This document shows, piece after piece, positions 50,393 through 60,117 of a DNA stretch of 64,000 nt (position 1 is its first letter; every line of letters starts with the position of its first letter). Position numbers and translations under genes: made by a program. Source of the DNA: Dyadobacter sp. CY323 (GTDB lineage Bacteria > Bacteroidota > Bacteroidia > Cytophagales > Spirosomataceae); NCBI RefSeq assembly GCF_021390245.1, contig NZ_JAJUXH010000006.1, positions 1 through 64,000 of the forward strand, read 5' to 3'. Under the pieces are notes generated by a model. That model was not told the origin of the DNA. It did no database searches and worked only from the letters and a program-made list of their open reading frames with translations.

Positions 50393-52240
50393 CTACCCTG
50401 AATGCGAGCGTAATAGCTGCCGGTAGCTGTTCAGAACGCCGGATTTGGAAATGAAGCCTACAAATTCACCCGAAGTCTTAACTACCGGGAGGTTCCAGGC
50501 ACCCGTTTCGTCGAACTTTTTGACTACGCTGATGACCGTATCAAAGTCACTGATCACCGTTGCCGGCTCTTTCATCAGACCCTTAACCGTGAGCAAATCG
50601 TAGACCTCGGGATTGAACAAAAGCGGACGCACATCGTCCATTGAAATAATACCTACCAGCTTCTTCTCTCCATTAATTACAGAGATCATATTCCGCCTCC
50701 CATTCCGGAATAATTCGGCGAGTTCTTCCCGCGATGCATTCACATGAATGGTCTGAATATCCTTATCGATAAGATCAAGGACGTGCAGCAGGGAAAGCAG
50801 ATTCCGGTCGTGTTCCCGAGTGAATATCTTACCCGAATCGGCGAGCTTCTGGAGGTCCGGAGAAATGGATGAAAACCATTTTGCAATGGAAAAGGAAATG
50901 ACCGAAACGATCATTAACGGGATAAAAAGATCGTAACCGGAAGTAGATTCTGCGATCAGAAAAATGGCTGTAAGCGGCGCATACAATACCCCGCTCATCA
51001 CCCCGGCCATTCCTACGATCACCAGGTTGTTCACGGGTACTTCGGTGATACCGGCCTGCACACAAAGCAATGCAAATGCGTAACCGAGCGACCCTCCGGC
51101 AAAGAGCGACGGCGCGAAATTCCCCCCGTTCCCGCCACTGAAAATGGTGATCGATGCAGAGAATGCTTTCAGCAGACAGATCACTGCGACGAACACCACC
51201 ACCACCCATTCCCGGTAGCTGATAAACCGGAAAAAACTGTTCTCCATCACCTCGTGGATCTGCCCGTTCGTAAGGGCTTTAATGGTATCATATCCTTCGC
51301 CAAACAGCGGTGGGTACAACACGCATAAAATGGAAAGGATCGCCCCGCCGAGCATGGCCTTCCGGATACGGGTCATTTTCAGGCTGTGGAAGAGCTCGTC
51401 GACGTATCTGGCGATCAGGACAAAGTAACGGGCGTAAAGTCCGCAGAGAACGCCAAGAACGAGGTAAAACGGGATGTTATGGTAATCAAACGGACTTCTC
51501 GTCTTAAACAGGAAAAGAACTTCTCCCTGTAAAAGGATCTTGGATACCAAACTCCCGCAAACAGCCGCTACTACCAACGGGATAAAATCGGAGAAAACAA
51601 CCCCTACCAGCAGGATCTCAAATGCGAACATCATCCCCGCGATCGGGGCATTGAATGCGGACGCGATCCCGGCGGTAGCGCCGGCTGCCAGCAAAAGTGT
51701 ACGCTCGCGATAGTCCAGCTTATAGGTTTGCGCGAAATTGGAACCAATGGCCGCGCCGGTTACTGCAATCGGGCTTTCCAGTCCTGCCGAGCCACCAAGC
51801 CCGACAGTGATGGCGCTTTGCACGATCTGGGAATACATTTTGACGGAAGATACAATGCTGGAATTCTGGGCGATCTCATACAGGATTACCGGAATTCCTT
51901 TCTTATCCTGGCCTTTGAAGACAAAAATGACGACCAATGTAGTCAGGACAATGCCCAGGAACGGGAAGAGAATGTAAAAGAACACCTGCTCTTCGAAATG
52001 CACCTTGTGGGTGATGATGTAGTGGATGTAATGCACAAGGGATTTCAGCACCACGCCGGCCAGGCCGCAGGTTATCCCCACCAGGATACCCGACAAAATC
52101 AAAAACTGTGAGCGGCTTAAAACGCTTTTGAGCCAGAACAATACGATTTCATAACTCTTGAACTTGTTCAGGTTCCGACGCGTGAAGTCGTTCCTGAACT
52201 TTATGAAATGATAGAACTTTTTGATAGTGTCTCTATTCAC
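50393..52240 (-). CDS. ClC-family chloride channel/antiporter with CBS pair
   Basis: A 615-residue inner-membrane protein. The ClC core (about 35-460) shows the selectivity signatures GLGGSAGLESPIA (with the gating glutamate in the place of the usual GREGP), FSGGNGGNFAPSLFAGG and GVLYAPLTAIFL. The last 120 residues are two CBS domains (NMISVINGEKKLVGIISMDD; VVKKFDETGAWNLPVVKTSG) that could bind an adenine nucleotide and control transport. It moves chloride or another small anion; fluoride selectivity is not suggested. It is transcribed alone. Confidence 0.93.
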   Translation of the reverse strand: MNRDTIKKFYHFIKFRNDFTRRNLNKFKSYEIVLFWLKSVLSRSQFLILSGILVGITCGLAGVVLKSLVHYIHYIITHKVHFEEQVFFYILFPFLGIVLTTLVVIFVFKGQDKKGIPVILYEIAQNSSIVSSVKMYSQIVQSAITVGLGGSAGLESPIAVTGAAIGSNFAQTYKLDYRERTLLLAAGATAGIASAFNAPIAGMMFAFEILLVGVVFSDFIPLVVAAVCGSLVSKILLQGEVLFLFKTRSPFDYHNIPFYLVLGVLCGLYARYFVLIARYVDELFHSLKMTRIRKAMLGGAILSILCVLYPPLFGEGYDTIKALTNGQIHEVMENSFFRFISYREWVVVVFVAVICLLKAFSASITIFSGGNGGNFAPSLFAGGSLGYAFALLCVQAGITEVPVNNLVIVGMAGVMSGVLYAPLTAIFLIAESTSGYDLFIPLMIVSVISFSIAKWFSSISPDLQKLADSGKIFTREHDRNLLSLLHVLDLIDKDIQTIHVNASREELAELFRNGRRNMISVINGEKKLVGIISMDDVRPLLFNPEVYDLLTVKGLMKEPATVISDFDTVISVVKKFDETGAWNLPVVKTSGEFVGFISKSGVLNSYRQLLRSHSG

Positions 52241-52378
52241 AAGATCTTGTTTTGAGATACTTCCTCGACAAATCCGGTGTTGAGAAAAGCAGTAATCTCT
52301 TTTTAATTAAAATTCTGATGCGTCTAATCACAGCAAATTACGTTCCACAGTTGGAGAGCGGGACATATGCTGAATAAA

Positions 52379-52404
52379 AAAGCCCGCCGAGATCGGCAGG
52401 CTTT
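52379..52404. terminator. Hairpin terminator
   Basis: AAAGCCCGCCGA (52379-52390) pairs with TCGGCAGGCTTT (52393-52404) with one mismatch, flanked by A-rich DNA on the left that reads as T on the minus strand. It should terminate the minus-strand lipoprotein gene. Confidence 0.75.
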
Positions 52405-52422
52405 GACTTGAATAAGGCTGGG

Positions 52423-53205
52423 TTAATTCGCGCGTGCCAGCTGCACTTCGAGCCTGATATCTACATTTCGCTCGTTGTTATTATATCGCGAGCCATAGCC
52501 GCCACCCGATCCGATTCCAACGCCCATTCCGCCTCCCATTCCCATTCCGCCTCCAAGGCCGATCCCGATCCTTGGACTAAAACCAGACTGCGACGACTGT
52601 CCATCTACTTTGATATTCAGACCAAGCATAGCCGTTTCCTTCGCATTAACGCCCATTAAACTAAATGGAATTGCAATTTGCTCGGTTAACTCGCCATTCC
52701 GGTCCATGGAGATATGCGATTTGATACTTCCGTCCGGTTCCACGAGATTTATAAAATGCTCGCCTTTTCTGTCTTTCCAAACCGCCTCTTTATTGTAAGA
52801 ATCTAGAAGCAGGTCCAACCCCAGGCTGTTTGGCAGATCCGTATCGATTCGTTTCAAAGCTTTTCTGTCTTCTTTCATTACCACCGGAAAAAGAAGGGAA
52901 TAAGCTTCTTTTTTCTGGCCGTCCGGACTGAATGCGATCTTCATCCCACTGCTCAGAATATTCTGGATCGTCGATGGGTCTTTTGTTTTCAAGGTAATGT
53001 ACACGTACTGGTCATCATTAATAATCCCATAACGCAACCGCGATTTCTGATCCTGCTGATCCGGTTTTACTTCATCCACGTATGAGAAAGGCGCATTCCA
53101 TTTTGATTCATAGCTCATTGTTTTGGAGGAGCTGCATCCAAAAAGGCTGCATCCGAAGAGGGCGGCGAGCAGCGGTAAACCCCAACTGTTTCTTAAACTT
53201 TTCAT
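52423..53205 (-). CDS. Unrecognised lipoprotein with Gly/Met-rich segment
   Basis: A 260-residue exported lipoprotein; the signal ends LFGCSLFGCSSSK, so the lipidated Cys is near residue 19-24. The body (KWNAPFSYVDEVKPDQQDQKS, RYGIINDDQYVYITLKTKD, MKIAFSPDGQKK) resembles the carbohydrate-binding module 9-like fold seen in some Bacteroidota surface proteins, though weakly. Residues about 210-245 are a low-complexity segment of glycine and methionine (GIGLGGGMGMGGGMGVGIG). It is a single gene, ended by a hairpin. Function is unknown. Confidence 0.65.
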   Translation of the reverse strand: MKSLRNSWGLPLLAALFGCSLFGCSSSKTMSYESKWNAPFSYVDEVKPDQQDQKSRLRYGIINDDQYVYITLKTKDPSTIQNILSSGMKIAFSPDGQKKEAYSLLFPVVMKEDRKALKRIDTDLPNSLGLDLLLDSYNKEAVWKDRKGEHFINLVEPDGSIKSHISMDRNGELTEQIAIPFSLMGVNAKETAMLGLNIKVDGQSSQSGFSPRIGIGLGGGMGMGGGMGVGIGSGGGYGSRYNNNERNVDIRLEVQLARAN

Positions 53206-53288
53206 TTTGGTCGGTTGATATCAATTACAATTACTTTATAACGAAATCTGTATTTAATCATTACGATAAGTACCAACAAATCGTTGCA

Positions 53289-55217
53289 TTACGAACGAAT
53301 GGCCGCACTCAAAAGCGTATCAATTTTAACATGCAGCTTTTCCGGCTCAAACGGCTTGGATAATGTGTCGGTCATTCCCGAATCCAGTGCCTGCTCGATT
53401 TCCTCCGGCAAAACGGTCGCCGAGAGGGAAAGTATGGGTGTTATGATATTCAATTGGTTCCTTACAATGCGCGCAGCCTGAAAACCGTCCATTTCGGGCA
53501 TCCTCGTATCCATGATAATCAGGTCGAAACGTTGCTCGCGCAGTACATCCACTGCCTCTCTTCCGTTCACGACAAGTGTAACTTCCAGCTTCCAGGCTTT
53601 CAGGTATTTTTTTAGTAACAACGCATTAATTGGATTGTCTTCGGCTACAAGTACTTTTTTACCATTAAAAGGCGGTAAATCCTGGAATGCAACCGGTTTC
53701 CGCTCCTCCTGCGCTTTTTCGTTGGCGTCGGGCAAAGCAAGTGTGAAGAAAAACTGGCTTCCGAAATTCGAGTGACTGTTTACTTCCAGTTCGCTACCCA
53801 TTAAACGAACAAGTTTTTGCGAGATCGTGAGGCCAAGTCCGGTACCTCCATATTGGTGCGAAGTATTTTCTGAGGCTTGTCCATACTCCGAGAAAATGTT
53901 TGCGATCTGATCCTGGGACATGCCGATGCCGGTATCTTCCACACTGAAACGGACCTGGTGTATGGTGTTGGTTTCCCCGAGATGATCCACTTTAAGTTTA
54001 ACACTTCCGGTTTCTGTGAATTTTAATGCATTTCCAACCAGATTGAGCAGGATCTGATTGAGACGCATTCCATCCGCGATCACGCATTCCGGCACCGAAT
54101 CTGCTATAATAAGCTGTAAATCAAGTAATTTCTCTTCTGCCTTGAATTTCATCAGATCAATAATTCCTTTGCCGAGAACCCGCAGATCTGTTGATGTAGG
54201 TAAAATGGAAAACTTCCCTTCGTCTATCTTTGAAATATCCAGAATGTCGTTCAGAATGTTGAGCAGCGATCCCGAAGACTGGCGGAGCATGCCCACCAGT
54301 TCTGTCTGTGATTCGTCTAGCTGGCTGGCGGCGAGCAGGTTACCGATACCCATGATGCCGTTCAAAGGCGTTCGGATCTCGTGGCTCATGTTGGCTAGAA
54401 AAGCTTCTTTTACTTTTCGCGCCTTTTCTGCCTGCGTCTGCGCATGGATCAGCTCTCGTTCGTGCGCCTTTCTTTTTTCAACATCATGCAGGTTGACAAA
54501 CAAAAGTCTGTTCCTGTACATGACACGCAATTCCAACCACACCGGCTGGCGCAACCTTCCATAGAATTGATCCTCCACCACGATCGTTTCACCTCCGATG
54601 TAGCTGCGGTCCACCAGTACTTTGCGTAACCCCGAATTGGACGGATCCACAAGAAGGTTCAGGATACTCAGCCCGGTGAGGCTCGAAGGTGGAGTACCGA
54701 GTATGGTATCGACAGACGGATTAATGGAAAGGATTTTACCGGTTTCCGGCTCGACCGTCGCAATAATATCCGGGGAATTTAAGATGATCGTTGCATAGTT
54801 TTCGAGCAGCTTGTTCTTATCCCTGATCTCCTTCTGGCTGCGCGCAAGCCTGATCAGCGAATCGACTTTCGCATTTGTGATGTACGGGTCAAGCGGTTTA
54901 TAGAGATAGTCGATGGCACCGGTTTTCAACCCACGAACCGCGTATGTCGTTTCCTTCGAAATGGCTGTGACAAATACGATCAGGATCTCTTTGGTTTTGG
55001 GATTGGACAAAAGCGTCTCCGCAAACTCAAATCCATCCATTCCAGGCATTTGCACATCCACCAGCGCAACGGCAACATCATTTTCCCAGACGATACGAAG
55101 TGCCTCATTGGGAGATGTCGTGGAAAAAACCTCGATATCGTCGCGGCTGAGAATAGCCTTCAACGAAATCAGGTTTTCTTCACGGTCATCAAGCAATAAA
55201 ATTTTCGTGTTTTCCAT
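53289..55217 (-). CDS. Receiver-PAS-histidine kinase-receiver hybrid protein
   Basis: A 642-residue cytoplasmic signalling protein. An N-terminal receiver (1-120, Asp54 in LVDVQMPGMDG) is followed by a PAS domain (about 150-260, IILNSPDIIATVEPETG), a histidine kinase core (His in NMSHEIRTPLNGIMG; ILLNLVGNALKFTETG; GTGLGLTISQKLV) and a C-terminal receiver (about 520-640, LVAEDNPINALLLKKYL, IIMDTRMPEMDG). It is the last gene of a minus-strand operon with the giant hybrid kinase, CheR and CheB, and its first receiver could take phosphate from the giant kinase. The output is not encoded here. Confidence 0.93.
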   Translation of the reverse strand: MENTKILLLDDREENLISLKAILSRDDIEVFSTTSPNEALRIVWENDVAVALVDVQMPGMDGFEFAETLLSNPKTKEILIVFVTAISKETTYAVRGLKTGAIDYLYKPLDPYITNAKVDSLIRLARSQKEIRDKNKLLENYATIILNSPDIIATVEPETGKILSINPSVDTILGTPPSSLTGLSILNLLVDPSNSGLRKVLVDRSYIGGETIVVEDQFYGRLRQPVWLELRVMYRNRLLFVNLHDVEKRKAHERELIHAQTQAEKARKVKEAFLANMSHEIRTPLNGIMGIGNLLAASQLDESQTELVGMLRQSSGSLLNILNDILDISKIDEGKFSILPTSTDLRVLGKGIIDLMKFKAEEKLLDLQLIIADSVPECVIADGMRLNQILLNLVGNALKFTETGSVKLKVDHLGETNTIHQVRFSVEDTGIGMSQDQIANIFSEYGQASENTSHQYGGTGLGLTISQKLVRLMGSELEVNSHSNFGSQFFFTLALPDANEKAQEERKPVAFQDLPPFNGKKVLVAEDNPINALLLKKYLKAWKLEVTLVVNGREAVDVLREQRFDLIIMDTRMPEMDGFQAARIVRNQLNIITPILSLSATVLPEEIEQALDSGMTDTLSKPFEPEKLHVKIDTLLSAAIRS

Positions 55218-55258
55218 GGCTCAGCTTCAATGTGTATAAAAAATATCGTGAGTTATTC

Positions 55259-55711
55259 TCAAAAATCCACTTTATCTGCCAGCAGTTTCATTCCATTCGC
55301 GCCGTCACCATTGGCGCCGGAAAGCAGCACGGCAGCCTTCACGGGAATACCCGACATTGCGGCTGAAATAAATGTGGCGTCAACGGAAGGTCTCGAATAA
55401 AAATCCTTTTCGGACAAATCATAATAAAAACGCTTATCTGCCCCAATCAGCAAATGGTAGTCCGGAAACGCGACATACGCACTTTTGGCGAGGATCGGGT
55501 CGAGATGGTTTGGCTCGCTCATCCAAATTTTAGTTTTGTTTCGGAACAAATCCGGAAGTACGGCAGTACTCGTTTTTCCCCGATGCAGCACGAAGATCAA
55601 TGCAAACGATACCGGGTTAACCAGCAACTTTAATATCTCCTCAAAAAGGGTGAGGCTTCCGGAAGAACCGCCGATCAATACCAGGCTTAGCGGATCTTCG
55701 GATCTGTTCAT
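55259..55711 (-). CDS. CheB-type methylesterase domain, C-terminally short
   Basis: A 150-residue CheB catalytic domain without receiver. Triad residues are recognisable: Ser in IGGSSGSLTL, His in VLHRGK and Asp in LSGANGDGANGM. The protein stops after KLLADKVDF, whereas the family normally continues about 40 residues with a VQDP and MP segment that closes the fold; only 41 bp remain before the next gene, so these residues are missing, not shifted to another frame. It overlaps the CheR gene by 4 bp (ATGA). It may be inactive or need a partner. In clusters like this, CheB and CheR probably tune the neighbouring kinase, not chemotaxis. Confidence 0.82.
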   Translation of the reverse strand: MNRSEDPLSLVLIGGSSGSLTLFEEILKLLVNPVSFALIFVLHRGKTSTAVLPDLFRNKTKIWMSEPNHLDPILAKSAYVAFPDYHLLIGADKRFYYDLSEKDFYSRPSVDATFISAAMSGIPVKAAVLLSGANGDGANGMKLLADKVDF

Positions 55712-56523
55712 TTGATTTTTTGGTAAATGTTCAACGCACTGTCGATCACTTTAAAATTATCTTCAATGCCCGAGTAACGCAGCGTCTCGCGCTTTCCGAG
55801 GCAAAGAAAGCCCAGCATGCTCAAACTGTCATACAAAAGCCTGAATACCTTTTGCCTCAGTTCCAATGTAAAATAGATCATCACATTCCGGCAACTGATG
55901 AACTGGAATTCGTTGAACACGCCGTCGCCAGTGAGGTCATGCAGTGAAAAAACGATATTTTTTCGCAGCTCCGGGGAGATAATGGCTTTGTTATACGCGA
56001 CATGGTAATAATCGGACAGAGAACGCTTTCCTGCCGCCAGCATGTAGTTTTCCGAAAAACTCCGTGTGTTGCTTAATGTAAAAACACCTTCCCGTGCTGC
56101 ATTTAAAACCTTGTTGTTCAAATCGGTGGCGTAAATCAAAGAACGGTCGAGAAATCCGGTCTCTTTCAGCAGGATAGCCATGGAAAACGCTTCTTCGCCC
56201 GATGCACATCCTGCTACCCAAAAACGCAATGCGGGATACGATTCGAGATAGGTAAAAACTTCCGACCGGATCTTCGTAAAAAAATCAGGGTCGCGAAACA
56301 TCTCGGAATAGTTGACCGTCAGTTCCTGGATGAGATCATACACCATGCCGCCGCCGGGTTCGATGTGCGATAAAAGTCCGTTGAGATCCATCGCGTGCCT
56401 GGACAAATAGCGGCTGGCCCTGCGCAAAAGAGAAGGCCGTGCATATCCCGAAAAGTCAAACCCCGATATTTCCCTGATCCTGCCGATCAAAATTTCCAGC
56501 TCTGCGTATTCAATCACTACCAT
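55708..56523 (-). CDS. CheR-type protein methyltransferase
   Basis: A 271-residue S-adenosylmethionine-dependent methyltransferase of the CheR family. The N-terminal helical domain covers about 1-70 (LIGRIREISGFDFSGYARPSLLRR). The catalytic domain shows TVNYSEMFRDPDFF, the cofactor loop FWVAGCASGEEAFSMAI, IYATDLNNKVL and FISCRNVMIYF, and looks complete. It starts 3 bp after the stop of the giant hybrid kinase gene. No methyl-accepting chemoreceptor is encoded nearby, so its targets are probably helical regions of the hybrid kinases. Confidence 0.92.
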   Translation of the reverse strand: MVVIEYAELEILIGRIREISGFDFSGYARPSLLRRASRYLSRHAMDLNGLLSHIEPGGGMVYDLIQELTVNYSEMFRDPDFFTKIRSEVFTYLESYPALRFWVAGCASGEEAFSMAILLKETGFLDRSLIYATDLNNKVLNAAREGVFTLSNTRSFSENYMLAAGKRSLSDYYHVAYNKAIISPELRKNIVFSLHDLTGDGVFNEFQFISCRNVMIYFTLELRQKVFRLLYDSLSMLGFLCLGKRETLRYSGIEDNFKVIDSALNIYQKIK

Positions 56524-56526
56524 AGA

Positions 56527-59500
56527 TCAGGCTGCGTGTAGCCACACTTTAATGAGGGATAAGAGCTTATCGATATCCACCGGTTTAGAAATGTAGTCGT
56601 TCGCCCCGGCCGCCAGGCATTGTTCGCGGTCGCCCTGCATGGCTTTCGCCGTAACCGCAATAATGGGCAGGTTGGCCCAGCGGCTTTGTTCGCGAATCCG
56701 CCGCGTCGCCTCGATCCCATCCATTTCCGGCATCATCACATCCATCAGCACCAGCTCGATACCTGGCCCTTCTTCCAGTTTTTGAATGGCTTCTCTCCCA
56801 TTTGTCGCGATTTCAATTTTGAAACCGGCTTCCTCCAAAACCGCGCTCAATGCGAAAATATTACGCATATCATCGTCTGCGAGCAGGATGGTACGGCCTA
56901 TAAAGACATTCTGCGAATGAACGACCGGATTACTGAATGCATCTTTTTTGGCTTTCGAAATTTCTGTTTTAGGTTGAATTTTTTTCAGGAACAGCTTAAC
57001 CTCATCCAAGAGCCGTTCGTTCGATTTTTTTGTTTTGATCACTACCGGATGTGCATATTTCATGACCCTGCTAAGATCGGCTTGGCTAAGATCCTCGGCG
57101 GTATTAACGACCACCGGCAGCGCATTCCATTCAGGATTTTCCTTGATCCGGTCGAGCAGATCCAGTCCATTCATATCTGCCAGCCTCACATCCAGGATAA
57201 TGCCGTCGACGGAATCTTTACGGAGGATCGTCAGCGCTTCTTCGGCGGAAAAAGCGTACAAAACGAAAATATTATTGGAGGCCAGGAAATCGCCGACGTA
57301 TTTGCTTTGATAGGTATCGTCCTCGATCAACAGAATGCGCTGTTTTTCAAGATCTTTTCCTTCCAGTTTCAACAGATTGAACATATGCTCGGCAGACGCC
57401 CGGTCAACCGGTTTTTGCATAAATCCGATGGCGCCTTCTCCGAGCAGATCTTCGTCGAAAAAGTCACCTGATGAAACCGTGTGAACCGGTATCAGCCGGG
57501 TTTTGCTATCCGATTGCAATTCCTCTATAATTTCACGCCCATGCATATCCGGCAGACGCATATCGAGAATAATGGCGGTCGGACTAAATGTTTTGATGAG
57601 CCGCAGCGCCGTCGCGCCATCACTTGCAATTTCTACCAAAAAACCCGCGTCCCGCGCTTTTGCAGACATATCGGCGGCAAATACTTCATCGTCTTCAATG
57701 AGAAGAAGACGGTTTTCTTTGAGTACGGGTACCGTCTTCTCGGGTTTTATTTCGTCCGCAAATTCCGTGATTTGCAAACCGGCGGGCGTTTCGCTTTGTA
57801 CCGGTATTTTTAGTGTAAAAACAGATCCTGCTCCCAGCTTGCTTTTTAATGAAACGGAACCTTTAAACAAATTTGCGAGCTCCCTGCTAATGGAAAGTCC
57901 CAGCCCGGTTCCGCCATATTTTCTGCTTGTGGAACCGTCGGCTTGCTGAAATGCTTCAAATATGGCTTTTTGTTTATCCTCGGGAATGCCGATACCTGTA
58001 TCGGCTACTTCGAAATGCAGATAGCCCAGTTCCTCGCTGATCCGAAGCGATACGGTGCCCGGCGCAGAAGTGAATTTGATCGCATTGGACATGAGGTTTC
58101 TGACAATCTGCAGAAGTCTGACGTGATCAACGTAAAGCGTGTCCGGGCAGGAATCGTTCTTTTTAATCGAAAGAGTAAGACCCTTATTTTCCGCGATTTT
58201 CTGGAATGTATTTCTTACTTCTGTCAAAATCAGCTCGGTAGGAACATTTTCATGAATGAGCTCCACTTTCCCGGATTCCACTTTGGCTAAATCGAGAATG
58301 TCGTTGATCAAAGTCAGAAGATCGTTTCCGGAATTGAAGATCACGGAGGCATAACGTTGTTCTTCCTCGTTCAGGCGCTCGCCTTTATTTTCACCAAGGA
58401 TGCGCGACAGGATCAGAATACTGTTCAGAGGTGTGCGCAGTTCGTGGCTCATATTCGCCAGGAACTCGCTTTTGAACCGTCCGCTTTTTTCCAATGCGTC
58501 CGCTTTCAGCTGGATCTGGTCCCGGGCTTCTTCGATCGTACTTTTCTGCTCTTCAAGCAGGAAAGCTTTTTCTTCCAGCTCGGTATTGATTTGCTTCAAT
58601 TCCTCCTGCTGAACCCTCAGTTCTTCCTCCGAAACCTGCAGTAATGAACTTTGCCGCGTCAATTCTTCATTTGTAACCCGTAGTTCTTCCTGCTGACTTT
58701 CCAGTTCTTCAGCTTGCATTTGGGTTTTTTCGAGCAGTTCATTCGCTATTTCACGGGCCTGTGAAGCTATAATTCCCACCGCAATATTGTCGGAAACGAG
58801 TTCCAGAAGTTTAATCACGCGTGAAGAAGGCTCTTTCAAATATCCGGCTTCCATTAATGCAATGACTTTCCCGCCGAATGAGATCGTTTTCACCAGAACA
58901 ACTCCGGTAGTAGCATTTCCGGTTGCTGTTTCTATTGCGAAATAATCAGGACTTACATCGAGCCTTTTGAGGCTGATTTTATTCTGAACCATTTGTCCGA
59001 GCGCTCCTTCACCAATGATGATCGTTCGCGGATAAGGTTTGGTAATGCTCATTCCGTAGCTGGCGGAAGCTTCCAGTACGTGTTCCGTCCGTGATACCAG
59101 GTACATGACTGCAAGTTCTGCCTCTGTAACCTCCACTAGCTTAGAAATCAACCGGTTAGATAATTCTTCAAGTGTAGGCTCGCCCCGGACCGATTCCGAG
59201 ATCTGGATTGCCGAATTCAGGATCCAGTTCTTCTCCTGGTCTTCTATTGCGAGATTTTCCAGCTGCTTGTTTGCTTTCAAGGTTGCCTGTTCCGAGGCGA
59301 TTTGCGCATTATAAGTTCTTCTGATGAAATAATAAAGCAACAAGATCACCATCAGAAAGGCCGACGATCCCATTAAAATGTATTGTTTAGCTTTCGACGA
59401 ACTGACCGTGGCGTTCTGCTCACGCTCGGCTAAAAGTCCTTCCTCCACATTTTCAATCCGCCGGAAACTGAATTCGATCTGCGATGAAAGATTTTTCCCC

Positions 59501-59934
59501 GCCAGAACGATCGACTTAATGGTATCCGGCTTGTAACTGCTTTCTTTCAGAAGTTCATACTGCCGGTTCATGAGTTCCAGCCGGGATTGCAGAAGAAGTG
59601 ATAATGAGTCGATTCGCGCGGCTTGCACGCTGTTATCTTTCACCAGGCGTCGGAGCACATCCACCTCAGAACTGATCCTGGCCGAAGCCTGCAGATAGCT
59701 ACTTTCAAATGCCGCATTTCCTGTGATCGCGTACCCGCGGACATTTGATTCAGCTGTGAGCAACTGGTTTTTGACCGAACTTGAAACCCGCATTACTTCC
59801 CGGGTATGGTTGACCCAGCCGGTATTTTCCAGCTGCACCCTGATCGCATTGTAAGAAGTGAGACCTACTACGAGAACTAAGAAAATGGAGAAAGCAATTC
59901 CAAGGAAGACTTGTTGTTGGAACGAAACGCGCAT
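56527..59934 (-). CDS. CHASE3-GAF hybrid histidine kinase with three receivers
   Basis: A 1135-residue membrane-bound sensor. Two helices (about 10-28, FLGIAFSIFLVLVVGL; about 186-208, LMGSSAFLMVILLLYYFI) flank a periplasmic CHASE3 domain. A GAF domain follows (about 255-395), then a long coiled coil rich in repeated EELRVTNEEL/EELRVQQEEL heptads (about 400-500), the kinase core (ANMSHELRTPLNSILIL; IVRNLMSNAIKFTS; GTGLGLSISREL), and three receivers at about 745-860, 870-985 and 1010-1133 (ILDMRLPDMHG; ILDVRLADMNG; LMDVMMPEMDG). The heptads resemble the methylated helices of receptors, which would suit CheR and CheB encoded next. It heads the operon. Confidence 0.93.
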   Translation of the reverse strand: MRVSFQQQVFLGIAFSIFLVLVVGLTSYNAIRVQLENTGWVNHTREVMRVSSSVKNQLLTAESNVRGYAITGNAAFESSYLQASARISSEVDVLRRLVKDNSVQAARIDSLSLLLQSRLELMNRQYELLKESSYKPDTIKSIVLAGKNLSSQIEFSFRRIENVEEGLLAEREQNATVSSSKAKQYILMGSSAFLMVILLLYYFIRRTYNAQIASEQATLKANKQLENLAIEDQEKNWILNSAIQISESVRGEPTLEELSNRLISKLVEVTEAELAVMYLVSRTEHVLEASASYGMSITKPYPRTIIIGEGALGQMVQNKISLKRLDVSPDYFAIETATGNATTGVVLVKTISFGGKVIALMEAGYLKEPSSRVIKLLELVSDNIAVGIIASQAREIANELLEKTQMQAEELESQQEELRVTNEELTRQSSLLQVSEEELRVQQEELKQINTELEEKAFLLEEQKSTIEEARDQIQLKADALEKSGRFKSEFLANMSHELRTPLNSILILSRILGENKGERLNEEEQRYASVIFNSGNDLLTLINDILDLAKVESGKVELIHENVPTELILTEVRNTFQKIAENKGLTLSIKKNDSCPDTLYVDHVRLLQIVRNLMSNAIKFTSAPGTVSLRISEELGYLHFEVADTGIGIPEDKQKAIFEAFQQADGSTSRKYGGTGLGLSISRELANLFKGSVSLKSKLGAGSVFTLKIPVQSETPAGLQITEFADEIKPEKTVPVLKENRLLLIEDDEVFAADMSAKARDAGFLVEIASDGATALRLIKTFSPTAIILDMRLPDMHGREIIEELQSDSKTRLIPVHTVSSGDFFDEDLLGEGAIGFMQKPVDRASAEHMFNLLKLEGKDLEKQRILLIEDDTYQSKYVGDFLASNNIFVLYAFSAEEALTILRKDSVDGIILDVRLADMNGLDLLDRIKENPEWNALPVVVNTAEDLSQADLSRVMKYAHPVVIKTKKSNERLLDEVKLFLKKIQPKTEISKAKKDAFSNPVVHSQNVFIGRTILLADDDMRNIFALSAVLEEAGFKIEIATNGREAIQKLEEGPGIELVLMDVMMPEMDGIEATRRIREQSRWANLPIIAVTAKAMQGDREQCLAAGANDYISKPVDIDKLLSLIKVWLHAA

Positions 59935-60117
59935 AAAATATCAAAAGCGAATAGAAGTATATCGACAATACGCTGTCATGAATTCCTCGAAATTAAGCAT
60001 TTAACGCGTTCTTATCCTACGACTAGTGGCTTTTGCCTTTTTTTATGCTTAAAATTATTTCTATAATTCTAATGCGACTCCATCTTCTGATCTCATTACA
60101 GAAAAATGCGTAATTGC

